Shown: piece after piece, positions 15,908-23,648 of the stretch
Position numbering within the stretch: the stretch's first letter is position 1
Layout of the letters: the number at the start of each line of letters is the position of its first letter
Source of the DNA: an uncultured Alphaproteobacteria bacterium
GTDB taxonomy: Bacteria; Pseudomonadota; Alphaproteobacteria; UBA7887
DNA: 24,632 bases
Direction: 5' to 3'
Assembly: GCA_913044255.1 (NCBI GenBank)
Contig: CAJWOI010000005.1
Location: 1 to 24,632 of the forward strand
Program-made: the position numbers and the translations under genes
Notes under the pieces: model-generated
Told to the model about the DNA's origin: nothing
The model's input: only the letters and a program-made list of their open reading frames with translations
Database searches by the model: none

Positions 15908-17305
15908 GTGAATTATGTAAGCACACGCGGCAGCGACCAGAAAATCGGATTCCAAGACACTCTGTTAACTGGGTTAGCCCCAGACGGCGGCTTATACGTA
16001 CCCACAGACTGGCCCCAAATAGGACAGCAATCACATACTTTAGCGGGCCCGTACGAGAAGGACGCCGCCGCGCTCATGAGTCCCTTCGTTGATGGAGATA
16101 TCGATATCTCGACTTTGACCGCAATAACCCGCGCTGCATATGCCAAGTTCGGGCACGAAGACGTGGCGCCGTTAGTGGAAATAGGGGATGGTCACTGGCT
16201 TCTAGAACTTTTTCATGGTCCTACTTTATCTTTTAAGGATTTTGCGCTTCAGGTCTTGGGTGGGTTGTTTGAACATGTCCTGAAACAGAAAGGTGAACAC
16301 GTCACTATCGTCGGCGCAACATCTGGAGACACCGGGTCGGCAGCCATCGCAGCTTGCCGAGGCCGTCCCAATATTGACATTTTTATTCTACATCCGCTTG
16401 GCCGGGTATCAGATGTTCAACGGCGGCAAATGACCTCCGTAATGGCTGAAAACATCCACAATGTTGCCATCGAGGGCACATTTGACGATTGTCAGAAATT
16501 AGTAAAAGCAATGTTCAGTGACGAGATTTTCCGAAATGAACTTGCGCTAGCAGCCGTGAACTCAATCAATTGGGCGAGAGTGGTGGCACAAACAGTCTAT
16601 TACCATGTGGCGGCATCACGGCTAGCGAATGGTCCGCTTAGTTTTGCTGTGCCGACAGGCAATTTTGGTGATGTCTACGCCGGTTATGTCGCCCACCGGA
16701 CGGGCCTACCGCTAAATAGGCTGATCGTCGCAACCAATCAAAATGACATACTCGCTCAAGTGTTGACTACTGGAAGATACTGGTCCGGAAGGGTGACATC
16801 AACAATCACGCCGAGCATGGATATTCAGGTAGCAAGTAATTTTGAACGATTGCTGTTTGACCTTTATGATCGCAACGGGATCCAGATTTCTCGCCGTATG
16901 GAAGCGTTGCGTGTGAAAGGTGGTTTTACGGTCGAACCCGAGAGAGTCGAGGCGGCCCAGAGACTGTTTACCGGTGTCGCAATCGACGAAGCGTTGACAC
17001 TCTCTGAGATGGAAAGAGTTCACGCCGAGACTGGGTTATTGATAGATCCACATACCGCTGTGGGTGTCGCAGCCGCGCGCATGTCACATTCACACGATGA
17101 TGGCCCTGTGATTTCATTGGCAACCGCCCACCCAGCAAAATTTCCGGATTCTGTCGAACGGGCGACTGGTCGACGTCCGAAATCACCTGATCACCTCGCA
17201 GAAGCTTTAATTTGCGATGAGCGCTATGATGTACTCGGACGTGACCTCAACGCCTTGCAAGCCTATATTCGTGCGCGTACCCGTATTGGTGGTAAAGAAC
17301 CGTGA
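15908..17305 (+). CDS. thrC: Threonine synthase
   Basis: A 465-residue PLP enzyme converting O-phosphohomoserine to threonine, the last step of the pathway whose kinase (thrB) lies at the right end of the window. The start GTG 15908 gives the classic opening (M)NYVSTRG, and the length matches alphaproteobacterial ThrC (about 463-470). An upstream ATG 15857 is in frame but adds unrelated residues. LTGLAPDGGLYVP, then LFHGPTLSFKDFALQ with the PLP Schiff-base Lys110, VGATSGDTGSAAI, and AVPTGNFGDVYAGY are visible family blocks. The stop TGA overlaps a GTG at 17302, and the M16 peptidase ATG is 20 nt downstream. This is the first gene of a tight operon with the M16 peptidase, tusA and an acetyltransferase. 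Confidence 0.96.
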   Translation: MNYVSTRGSDQKIGFQDTLLTGLAPDGGLYVPTDWPQIGQQSHTLAGPYEKDAAALMSPFVDGDIDISTLTAITRAAYAKFGHEDVAPLVEIGDGHWLLELFHGPTLSFKDFALQVLGGLFEHVLKQKGEHVTIVGATSGDTGSAAIAACRGRPNIDIFILHPLGRVSDVQRRQMTSVMAENIHNVAIEGTFDDCQKLVKAMFSDEIFRNELALAAVNSINWARVVAQTVYYHVAASRLANGPLSFAVPTGNFGDVYAGYVAHRTGLPLNRLIVATNQNDILAQVLTTGRYWSGRVTSTITPSMDIQVASNFERLLFDLYDRNGIQISRRMEALRVKGGFTVEPERVEAAQRLFTGVAIDEALTLSEMERVHAETGLLIDPHTAVGVAAARMSHSHDDGPVISLATAHPAKFPDSVERATGRRPKSPDHLAEALICDERYDVLGRDLNALQAYIRARTRIGGKEP

Positions 17306-17325
17306 AGCAAGTTAGGGACACCTAT

Positions 17326-18591
17326 ATGACGCCAAAAGTCACTACACTGGATAATGGATTGCGGGTGATTAGCGAAGAAATCCCGTACCTGGAAACAGCA
17401 TCGGTTGGGGTATGGGTCGATGCTGGCGCACGCTGCGAACAACCAGAAATCAACGGCATTTCCCACTTACTCGAACACATGGCGTTCAAAGGGACCAAAA
17501 TAAGAAGTGCGCGCGACATAGCTGAGGAAATTGAGGCAGTAGGGGGACACCTTAACGCCTACACCTCCAGAGAGCAGACCGCCTATTTTGCTAAAGTTCT
17601 AAAGGACGACACGCCCCTCGCCCTCGATATCTTGGCAGACATTCTTCAAAATCCAACTTTTGACGAAGATGAACTTGAGCGCGAACAAACGGTGGTTGTC
17701 CAGGAAATCGGTCAGGCCCAGGATACTCCTGATGACATAATATTTGATTATTTCCAAGATATTGCGTTTCCGGATCAACCCTTAGGTCGGCCGGTGCTCG
17801 GCACCTCAGAAAACGTTCAGAGTTTCACTCGAGACAATCTCTCCGCCTATATGGACCAGCATTATACACCGGGCCGAATGGTCGTCTCCGCTGCCGGGAA
17901 TGTTGACCACGACCAATTAGTAGAATTAACGAACAAAACATTTCTGCGTTCCACCTCAACAGTAGATAATTCGAATGAAGAAGCCAATTATGTTGGTGGG
18001 CATTTATATCAGTCTCGCGATCTTGAACAGGTTCGCCTACTGATAGGGTTTAATGGGCTAGCCTATAAGGATCGGGATTATTATGCGCTCCAAGTATTTT
18101 CTACTCTGCTGGGTGGCGGTATGTCCTCGCGCCTTTTCCAAAAAGTACGAGAAGAACGCGGATTAGCGTATTCAATTTATTCGTTCTCAACGAGTTATGT
18201 AGATAGCGGTTTGTTCGGTATTTACGCTGGTACCAGTGCGGACTCTACCTGTGAACTGATCGAAACAGTGTGCAATGAGTTGTTGGATGTCGTCGAAAAT
18301 ATTGGCGCCACAGAGACGGCACGAGCTAGGGCCCAGCTAAAATCTGGCCTATTGATGTCTCTTGAAAGCACCAGCGCACGCAGCGAGCAACTGGCTCGTC
18401 AACTTTTACTTTTTGGGCGTCCTATTTCAAACGCTGAGGTCATCGAAAAAATTGATTCCGCCAACCCATCAAAGCTATCGGCAGTAGCCGAACGGATTTT
18501 CAAAAATGGGGCACCAATAATTACTGCGCTTGGTCCAACGTCAAATATGCCCGACTATAAAGCAGTGGGGGAAAAGCTTCGCCGAGGGTGA
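17326..18591 (+). CDS. M16-family zinc peptidase (mitochondrial processing peptidase beta-like)
   Basis: A 421-residue pitrilysin-family peptidase related to the mitochondrial processing peptidase. The inverted zinc motif HLLEH spans residues 47-51 (His47, Glu50, His51), and Glu127 in TVVVQEIGQ lies the canonical 76 residues further on. GGHLNAYTSREQTAYF and the C-terminal RLFQKVREERGLAYSIYSF (arginine-tyrosine substrate site) are intact, so it should be active. ATG 17326 is preferred: AGGGA sits 7 nt upstream and the product opens TPKVTTLDNGLRV as in relatives. A GTG at 17302 overlapping the thrC stop is the alternative start (429 aa). No signal peptide is seen, so it is probably cytosolic. 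Its physiological substrates are not known from sequence. Confidence 0.94.
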   Translation: MTPKVTTLDNGLRVISEEIPYLETASVGVWVDAGARCEQPEINGISHLLEHMAFKGTKIRSARDIAEEIEAVGGHLNAYTSREQTAYFAKVLKDDTPLALDILADILQNPTFDEDELEREQTVVVQEIGQAQDTPDDIIFDYFQDIAFPDQPLGRPVLGTSENVQSFTRDNLSAYMDQHYTPGRMVVSAAGNVDHDQLVELTNKTFLRSTSTVDNSNEEANYVGGHLYQSRDLEQVRLLIGFNGLAYKDRDYYALQVFSTLLGGGMSSRLFQKVREERGLAYSIYSFSTSYVDSGLFGIYAGTSADSTCELIETVCNELLDVVENIGATETARARAQLKSGLLMSLESTSARSEQLARQLLLFGRPISNAEVIEKIDSANPSKLSAVAERIFKNGAPIITALGPTSNMPDYKAVGEKLRRG

Positions 18592-18593
18592 AT

Positions 18594-18842
18594 ATGACTA
18601 TCGTGAATGATAGGCCTACGGACCATAAACTGGATGTTTGTGGCCTGGCCTGCCCGTTGCCAATTCTTAAAGCCAAAAAGGCAATCAAAGGCCTTCCTTC
18701 TGGCAGCCTTTTGACCGTTTTGGCCACCGACCCCAGCTCCGTAAACGATTTTAAAACGTTCTGCGAGTTGACTGGACACAGACTTGAAACACATTCGGAG
18801 CGCACCGGAATTTTCCGGTTTCAAATTCGGGTAAAGGCATGA
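18594..18842 (+). CDS. TusA-family sulfur carrier protein
   Basis: An 82-residue SirA/TusA-like protein. The family signature LDVCGLACPLPILKAKKAI (residues 13-31) contains the CPxP motif with the sulfur-carrying Cys20, plus an extra Cys16. TusA-type proteins pass persulfide sulfur for tRNA 2-thiouridine, molybdenum cofactor or sulfur oxidation pathways. ATG 18594 is chosen because GAGG (18584-18587) is 6 nt upstream; a GTG at 18588 would overlap the preceding stop. Its own stop overlaps the next gene's start (ATGA at 18839-18842), so translation is probably coupled in both directions. Being alone between a protease and an acetyltransferase, its sulfur acceptor cannot be guessed. It might serve the molybdoenzyme at the left end, but nothing in the sequence links them. 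Confidence 0.93.
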   Translation: MTIVNDRPTDHKLDVCGLACPLPILKAKKAIKGLPSGSLLTVLATDPSSVNDFKTFCELTGHRLETHSERTGIFRFQIRVKA

Positions 18843-19531
18843 TAGGTCTCTTCAAATCGCTATCCCAGGCCATGCGAGGCAAGCCCATCCGGGCGGGGCG
18901 GGTCTACCTACGTCCACCCCATCGACGCGATGTGAAAAAATGGCTTTCTTTGAGAGCCTCGAGCCGGAACTTCTTAGAACCCTGGGAACCGACGTGGCCG
19001 AAAGACGCGCTTACGAGAAAAGCGTATTTCCGTCGACTCCGAACTTATGCGATGCATACAAATTCGGACACAGCTTATATGTTCTTAGTATTCCGTAACG
19101 ATGACAGAGTTTTACTAGGGAGCATCTCAGTTAATGATGTGCGCCGAGGCGTTGCACAAAGTTGTAGCATTGGCTACTGGGTTGGTGAACATTATTCCGG
19201 TCAAGGATATATGACAGAAGCCTTATCTGCATTCCTGCCATTCATATTCAGCCGACTTAAAATTCATAGAATTGAAGCCGCCTGCCTACCGCACAATAAA
19301 GCAAGTCGAGTCCTGTTAAGCAAAGTAGGCTTTCAAGAAGAGGGTCATGTGCGCCGCTATCTAAAAATTGACGGGAAATGGCAAGATCATATTCTGTTTG
19401 GGCTTCTCGATACCGACCCAAAGATAGCACCGGTGCCGCTGGAACAAGATTCGATTCGCGCGTCGCGACGCGCAAAGCGGCGAAGTCGTTTTACGACTGC
19501 TCCGTCTCCAGCTCAAAGGGCTGAAAGTTAA
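18839..19531 (+). CDS. GNAT-family N-acetyltransferase, RimJ/RimL-like
   Basis: A 230-residue acetyltransferase of the GNAT_3/RimJ type, which acetylates protein N-termini such as ribosomal protein S5 using acetyl-CoA. The opening RAGRVYLRPPHRRDVKKWLSLRASSRNFLEPWEPTW is typical of RimJ. The acetyl-CoA loop is SGQGYMTEAL, followed by IHRIEAACLPHNKASRVLLSKVGFQEEG. A basic, arginine-rich tail of about 25 residues (RASRRAKRRSRF near the end) extends past the usual domain end and could bind RNA or the ribosome. It starts within the tusA stop (4-nt overlap), making it the last gene of the thrC operon. It ends 5 nt from the convergent yqgE stop. Confidence 0.92.
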   Translation: MIGLFKSLSQAMRGKPIRAGRVYLRPPHRRDVKKWLSLRASSRNFLEPWEPTWPKDALTRKAYFRRLRTYAMHTNSDTAYMFLVFRNDDRVLLGSISVNDVRRGVAQSCSIGYWVGEHYSGQGYMTEALSAFLPFIFSRLKIHRIEAACLPHNKASRVLLSKVGFQEEGHVRRYLKIDGKWQDHILFGLLDTDPKIAPVPLEQDSIRASRRAKRRSRFTTAPSPAQRAES

Positions 19532-19536
19532 ATTAT

Positions 19537-20112
19537 TTAGGCGTGGCCAACATCACTGGTTAATAGCGATAAATCGATACCCATCTTCGCCGCCGCCGAT
19601 TTCCATTTCGCCTCGTTATCCTCTCCAAAAACTATGCCTGAATCTGCAGCGCAGTTTAACCATCCATTATTTTGCATTTCGGTGTCCAACTGACCGGCCG
19701 CCCAACCAGCGTATCCCAATGCAAACATAGCGTCAGCAGGGCCTTTCCCGCCTGCTATGGATTTGAGTACATCGATTGTCGCTGTCAAAGCAAAATCGTT
19801 GTTTACTCGCATAGTTTCTTCACTATTGTAGTCCGTACTGTGAAGCACAAAGCCACGTCCTGACTCGACAGGACCCCCGAAGTGCACTTCAACTTTGGAG
19901 CCAGTTGCTCCTGAGTCAATCTTCATTTGTTGTAATAACTCAGCGAAACTTAACGAACCCATGAGTTTGTTCACCACCAATCCCATAGCACCACCTTCAT
20001 TGTGAACACACAAGTAAATCACACTTTCCGAAAAACGGGGATCTGTCATACCTGGCATTGCTATTAACAGTTGACCCGAGAGGTACCCATCCTTTTCTTT
20101 GTCTGCACTCAT
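19537..20112 (-). CDS. YqgE/AlgH family protein
   Basis: A 191-residue protein of the conserved UPF0301 (YqgE/AlgH) family. GYLSGQLLIAMPGMTDPRFSESVIYLCVHN (about residues 9-38), GAMGLVVNK, VHFGGPVESGRGFVLHS and the C-terminal LGYAGWAAGQLDTEMQNNGWL are the family blocks. The family's biochemical role is not established; AlgH was linked to alginate regulation in Pseudomonas. ATG 20112 is preferred, since the GTG at 20121 would add only three residues and has no better ribosome site. It is divergent from the ScsB-like gene, a linkage of redox interest, and its 3' end nearly abuts the acetyltransferase. Confidence 0.93.
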   Translation of the reverse strand: MSADKEKDGYLSGQLLIAMPGMTDPRFSESVIYLCVHNEGGAMGLVVNKLMGSLSFAELLQQMKIDSGATGSKVEVHFGGPVESGRGFVLHSTDYNSEETMRVNNDFALTATIDVLKSIAGGKGPADAMFALGYAGWAAGQLDTEMQNNGWLNCAADSGIVFGEDNEAKWKSAAAKMGIDLSLLTSDVGHA

Positions 20113-20172
20113 GGTACACACGCCCTAATTATTAGCGAAAAATATGTTTCTACGCCGTCCTGCTGTCCAGGC

Positions 20173-20200
20173 CTGAATGCGTTAAAATGTATCATATAAT
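20173..20200 (+). promoter_or_regulatory. Sigma70-type promoter for the ScsB/DsbD-like gene
   Basis: A perfect -10 TATAAT (20195-20200) lies 16 nt after a weak -35 CTGAAT (20173-20178). Transcription would start near 20207, about 16 nt before ATG 20223. This argues against ATG 20187 as the start because the -10 would then lie inside the coding region. The palindrome CAGGCCTG (20168-20175) overlaps the -35 and could be an operator. Confidence 0.55.
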
Positions 20201-20222
20201 CTGGATCCACAGTGACTCGAAA

Positions 20223-22367
20223 ATGGCGACCCTAATCCTAAGTATTGTCTCACGCTGGGCAGCATTGTCCACTGGGCTTTATATCCTTCTTGCTCCTACT
20301 TTAGTTGCGGCAGAAGCCGCATCAAGATGGGAACAATCCGAATTTACTCAGGTACGTCTAATCTCAGCAACTAACGCGGTCGGCCAGACCGACAAAGTCC
20401 AGCTTGGGCTGCAATTCCAATTGGAACCAGAATGGAAAATTTATTGGCGTAGCCCAGGAGATGCTGGCGCACCTCCGATTCTTGATTTTAAAGGGTCAAA
20501 CAATATAGCAGCAGTCGAAATTGATTGGCCCATGCCAAAACGCTTCACGGAATTGGGGAACCTCGAGACCATAGGATACCAGGACAGTGTCGTTCTTCCT
20601 ATTACGGTTCAGTTGAGGAACATAGGAGAGAAACTGACAGTTCGCGCACTCGTAGAATACCAAGCGTGCAAAACAATATGCATTCCCATCACAGCTACAG
20701 TTGACTTAGAACTACCCTCTGGACCCGCAGCTACCAGCGCTTTCTCCACACTGATTGCCCGCCACGTGGCGAAAGTGCCCAAGAGCCCAGAAGATGCAGG
20801 CATATCGTTACAGCTACTTTCAGTAGGCGGGCTTCCCCCGACACAAATATTAGAAATAGGGTTGCAGGCGGACAAACCATTTTCTGATCCGATTGTACTG
20901 GTTGAGGGCCCTCCTAATTTTCGCTTTGCTAAAGAAACAAAGCGGCTAGGTGCAGACTTTCACAACGTGTTGATGCGGGTTCCAGTAGAAAGTCGTGATG
21001 GCCGCAGCGTTATCGGCGAGCAAATCCTGGTAACCCTCGCCGATAACGCACTAGCAGTGGAAATTCCGGTCAAGGTATATTCCACCTTGGGTGGCAAGAC
21101 CGACTCAAAAAAGGTTCCGCTTCTCCCTATTCTTGGCATGGCCTTATTGGGCGGCCTAATACTTAATTTGATGCCTTGCGTTCTGCCAGTCCTAGCCATC
21201 AAGGTAATGAGTGTCATTCAGTACGGGGGCTTGAACAGGCGGCAAGTGCGCGCAAACTTTCTCGCCTCGGCGAGCGGCATAATATTGTCATTCTTGCTGC
21301 TAGCATCTGGAACAACAGCACTGAAACTCACGGGCGCTGCCGTGGGCTGGGGCATGCAGTTTCAGGAACCGTTATTCCTCGTATTTCTGATTTTGGTCAT
21401 CACGATTTTCGCCTGCAATCTTTTCGGATTCTTTAACATACCAGTGCCGGCCTGGGCCGGACGACTCAGCCTGACAAATGAAGCCGGCTTGAAAACCTCG
21501 ACCGCCAGTAGCAGTTTCTGGATTGGGGCATTAGCAACATTGTTGGCGACCCCCTGTTCTGCCCCGTTCCTCGGGACTGCTGCAGGATTTGCATTGAGCA
21601 GGGGACCAGTTGAGATCTTTGTAGTTTTTGCAACTCTCGGAATTGGGATGGCGACACCTTATTTGGTGCTGGCCGCAATACCCGCGTTTGCCACACGCCT
21701 TCCCAAACCAGGAGCTTGGATGATTTGGGTACGTAACCTGATGGGTGTTAGCTTAGTTGGAACAATAATTTGGCTATTATCAGTTATTACGGCACAAATC
21801 GGCTATTTGGGGGCCATAGCCCTGGCGACCCTCATGGTAACGTGCGCGGTCATATTGGGGTTGGCAAAAAGACGAGAAGCCGCTGAGGGTCGATTCTCTC
21901 TTGGAGCGATCGGTCTAATAAGCGTCATTGCTCTGATAATTCCGCAAGCAACTTCATCGCTAAGTTCTAAGACCAATAATGAGGAAATTCTATACAGCTA
22001 TTGGGAAAAATTGGATGTGTCGGCTATAGAACCTCTTGTCGAAGCAGGCAACACAGTATTCGTGGATATTACCGCTGACTGGTGTTTGACTTGTAAAGTG
22101 AACAAATCTCTCGTCTTAGACAAGGCCGAGATAGTCGACCAAATGATGCTGCCTGGTATTGTCGCGATGCGCGGTGACTGGACCAAACCGAATCCAATTA
22201 TTGCAGAGTATTTAGAAAGTTTTGGTCGCTATGGCCTACCATTCAACGTGATATATGGGCCTGCCACGCCACTCGGCCTTGTGTTGCCCGAACTACTGAG
22301 TAAGGCTGCTCTTTTATCGGGACTACAACAAGCAAGGACCACAGCCGACAGTGCTTCCAAACAGTAA
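20223..22367 (+). CDS. ScsB/DsbD-type membrane thiol-disulfide reductase
   Basis: A 714-residue three-part protein moving electrons from cytosolic thioredoxin across the membrane to periplasmic thiol proteins. An N-terminal hydrophobic signal segment ends near AAEAAS. It is followed by a ScsB-type periplasmic domain with a C149-KTI-C153 cysteine pair. The membrane core has NLMPCVLPVLAIK (Cys319) and ATPCSAPFLGTA (Cys445), the DsbD beta-domain cysteines, and about eight hydrophobic helices. The C-terminal thioredoxin domain carries WCLTC (Cys621/Cys624). All six redox cysteines are present. The N-terminal domain resembles ScsB rather than E. coli DsbD-alpha, so partners may be ScsC-like. ATG 20223 was chosen from the promoter position and the signal peptide; ATG 20187 is an in-frame alternative. 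A peroxiredoxin gene follows after 168 nt. Confidence 0.92.
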   Translation: MATLILSIVSRWAALSTGLYILLAPTLVAAEAASRWEQSEFTQVRLISATNAVGQTDKVQLGLQFQLEPEWKIYWRSPGDAGAPPILDFKGSNNIAAVEIDWPMPKRFTELGNLETIGYQDSVVLPITVQLRNIGEKLTVRALVEYQACKTICIPITATVDLELPSGPAATSAFSTLIARHVAKVPKSPEDAGISLQLLSVGGLPPTQILEIGLQADKPFSDPIVLVEGPPNFRFAKETKRLGADFHNVLMRVPVESRDGRSVIGEQILVTLADNALAVEIPVKVYSTLGGKTDSKKVPLLPILGMALLGGLILNLMPCVLPVLAIKVMSVIQYGGLNRRQVRANFLASASGIILSFLLLASGTTALKLTGAAVGWGMQFQEPLFLVFLILVITIFACNLFGFFNIPVPAWAGRLSLTNEAGLKTSTASSSFWIGALATLLATPCSAPFLGTAAGFALSRGPVEIFVVFATLGIGMATPYLVLAAIPAFATRLPKPGAWMIWVRNLMGVSLVGTIIWLLSVITAQIGYLGAIALATLMVTCAVILGLAKRREAAEGRFSLGAIGLISVIALIIPQATSSLSSKTNNEEILYSYWEKLDVSAIEPLVEAGNTVFVDITADWCLTCKVNKSLVLDKAEIVDQMMLPGIVAMRGDWTKPNPIIAEYLESFGRYGLPFNVIYGPATPLGLVLPELLSKAALLSGLQQARTTADSASKQ

Positions 22368-22386
22368 TCCAATTGCACCTTGGACA

Positions 22387-22477
22387 GCGCCAAACACATT
22401 TGGCCGCCCTATTATCCTTTGGCGCAACCTACATACCTGCTATTTGTAATGGCGCTGATTGGCAGAGCAGGGGCGCC
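22387..22477 (+). repeat. Cluster of competing inverted repeats between the ScsB-like gene and prx
   Basis: In the 168-bp gap 22368-22535, GCGCCAAA (22387-22394) can pair either with TTTGGC (22399-22404, 4-nt loop, 6 bp) or with TTTGGCGC (22418-22425, perfect 8 bp, 23-nt loop). A third pair, GGCGC (22451-22455) with GCGCC (22473-22477), follows. The alternatives are mutually exclusive. They could be a terminator for the upstream gene, an attenuator or a structured leader of the peroxiredoxin mRNA. No T-run is present. Confidence 0.45.
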
Positions 22478-22535
22478 TCCTTTGATTAGGCTGAGCATAC
22501 TCTGAAAATGGAAAGATTTTGGGGAGATATGAGGT

Positions 22536-23018
22536 ATGACCATCAAAATTGGTGACAAGGTTCCATCTATCGCGTTTAAACACCTGGGGCCGGACGGTAT
22601 GGAGGATGTCTCTACGCAGCAAATTTTTGACGGCAAAAAAATAGTACTTTTTGCGGTACCCGGAGCATTTACTCCCACATGTTCGACCAAACATGTGCCA
22701 GGATTCCTGGAGCATGCAACCGAGATAAAGAATAAGGGTGTGGACAAAATAGTCTGTGTGTCGGTTAACGATCCCTTTGTCATGGATGCCTGGGGCAAAG
22801 ATAGGGGCACAGGGGAAAGTATTTTGATGCTTGGTGATGGAAATGGTGACTTCACTCGCGCAATCGACTTGGGCCTAGATGGTTCAGGGGTTGGGTTAGG
22901 CGCCCGTTCGCAACGTTACGCAATGATCGTCGAAAATGGAACAGTGACAGCGCTCGAAATAGAAGACGGGCCAGGCCTCACCGTGTCTAGTGCCGAAAAT
23001 ATATTGAGCAAACTCTAA
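22536..23018 (+). CDS. Peroxiredoxin, Prx5/AhpC-TSA (1-Cys or atypical type)
   Basis: A 160-residue thiol peroxidase reducing hydrogen and organic peroxides with glutathione/glutaredoxin or thioredoxin. The peroxidatic cysteine Cys49 sits in the exact Prx5 motif VPGAFTPTCSTKHVPGF. CVSVNDPFVMDAW, DGNGDFTRAIDL and RSQRYAMIVENG are further family blocks. A second cysteine (Cys74, in KIVCVSVND) is common in the family and is not usually the resolving one; no C-terminal resolving cysteine is visible, so an external thiol such as glutathione is likely. The start ATG 22536 has GGGGAG about 10 nt upstream. It is preceded by a structured leader and convergent with rnhA, with 182 bp between the stops. 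Confidence 0.95.
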   Translation: MTIKIGDKVPSIAFKHLGPDGMEDVSTQQIFDGKKIVLFAVPGAFTPTCSTKHVPGFLEHATEIKNKGVDKIVCVSVNDPFVMDAWGKDRGTGESILMLGDGNGDFTRAIDLGLDGSGVGLGARSQRYAMIVENGTVTALEIEDGPGLTVSSAENILSKL

Positions 23019-23200
23019 TTGTTTGATCGAGGCTGGCAGAAGAACACGAAGCCCATATTGCCGTTAATATTAAGTCTTAACATTCGGTCCGTCACCCAAA
23101 TCACTGAATTCACTGAACCGAGATCATGCCGTAAGGAAAGAGGTTTCAATTTTAAACAACTACTCCGCAAGTACCCTATCACAAAAATCCCAACATCTCC
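23019..23200. other. Convergent intergenic region prx / rnhA
   Basis: These 182 bp contain the palindrome TTAATATTAA (23064-23073), which overlaps a GTTAA/TTAAC dyad, and a direct repeat of TCACTGAA (23101-23108 and 23110-23117). The repeat lies inside a TCGGT/ACCGA inverted repeat. None has a terminator-like T-run. No gene is supported here; a 93-codon plus-strand frame that crosses into rnhA has no recognisable features. Confidence 0.4.
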
Positions 23201-23641
23201 TCAGCAGGGATCTTCAATACCGTGTCGTGCCAAGGCATCTGCACGCTCATTCTCTGGGTGCCCGGCATGGCCCTTGACCCAAAGCCATTCAATTTCATGA
23301 CGCTTGGAGATAGTTAACAGACGTCGCCATAAATCAACATTTTTAACAGGCTTCTTATTCGCGGTTTGCCATCCATTTGCTTTCCAGCCATCAATCCATT
23401 TTGTGATCCCATCACGTAGGTACACGGAATCGGTGTATAGGGTGACTGCAGACGATAGCTTCAACGCATCCAGGGCTTCAATTGCAGCCGTTAGTTCCAT
23501 TCGGTTGTTGGTGGTCCAGGGATTACCACCACTCATTTCTTTTGCGTGACCACCGTATTTGAGGATGGCTCCCCAACCCCCCGGTCCTGGATTCCCCGAG
23601 CATGCACCATCCGTGAATATCTCAATCACCCGCTTGCCCAT
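23201..23641 (-). CDS. rnhA: Ribonuclease HI
   Basis: A 146-residue nuclease that cuts the RNA strand of RNA-DNA hybrids during replication and R-loop removal. All catalytic residues are visible: Asp11 in IFTDGACSGNPGPGGWG, Glu49 in NNRMELTAA, Asp71 in YTDSVY and Asp135 in NERADALA. His125 is in KGHAGH. The basic handle segment KWIDGWKANGWQTANKKPVKN is present, so it is the full E. coli-type HI enzyme. ATG 23641 is preferred to GTG 23644, which would add one residue. It starts 7 nt after the thrB stop, so the two are an operon, a pairing common in alphaproteobacteria. Confidence 0.96.
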   Translation of the reverse strand: MGKRVIEIFTDGACSGNPGPGGWGAILKYGGHAKEMSGGNPWTTNNRMELTAAIEALDALKLSSAVTLYTDSVYLRDGITKWIDGWKANGWQTANKKPVKNVDLWRRLLTISKRHEIEWLWVKGHAGHPENERADALARHGIEDPC

Positions 23642-23648
23642 CACATAC

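Noticed and set aside
16095..16110. Perfect 16-bp palindrome GAGATATCGATATCTC in thrC
   Set aside because: It encodes GDIDIS inside a conserved gene, and a 16-bp palindrome is expected about 0.4 times by chance in this length.
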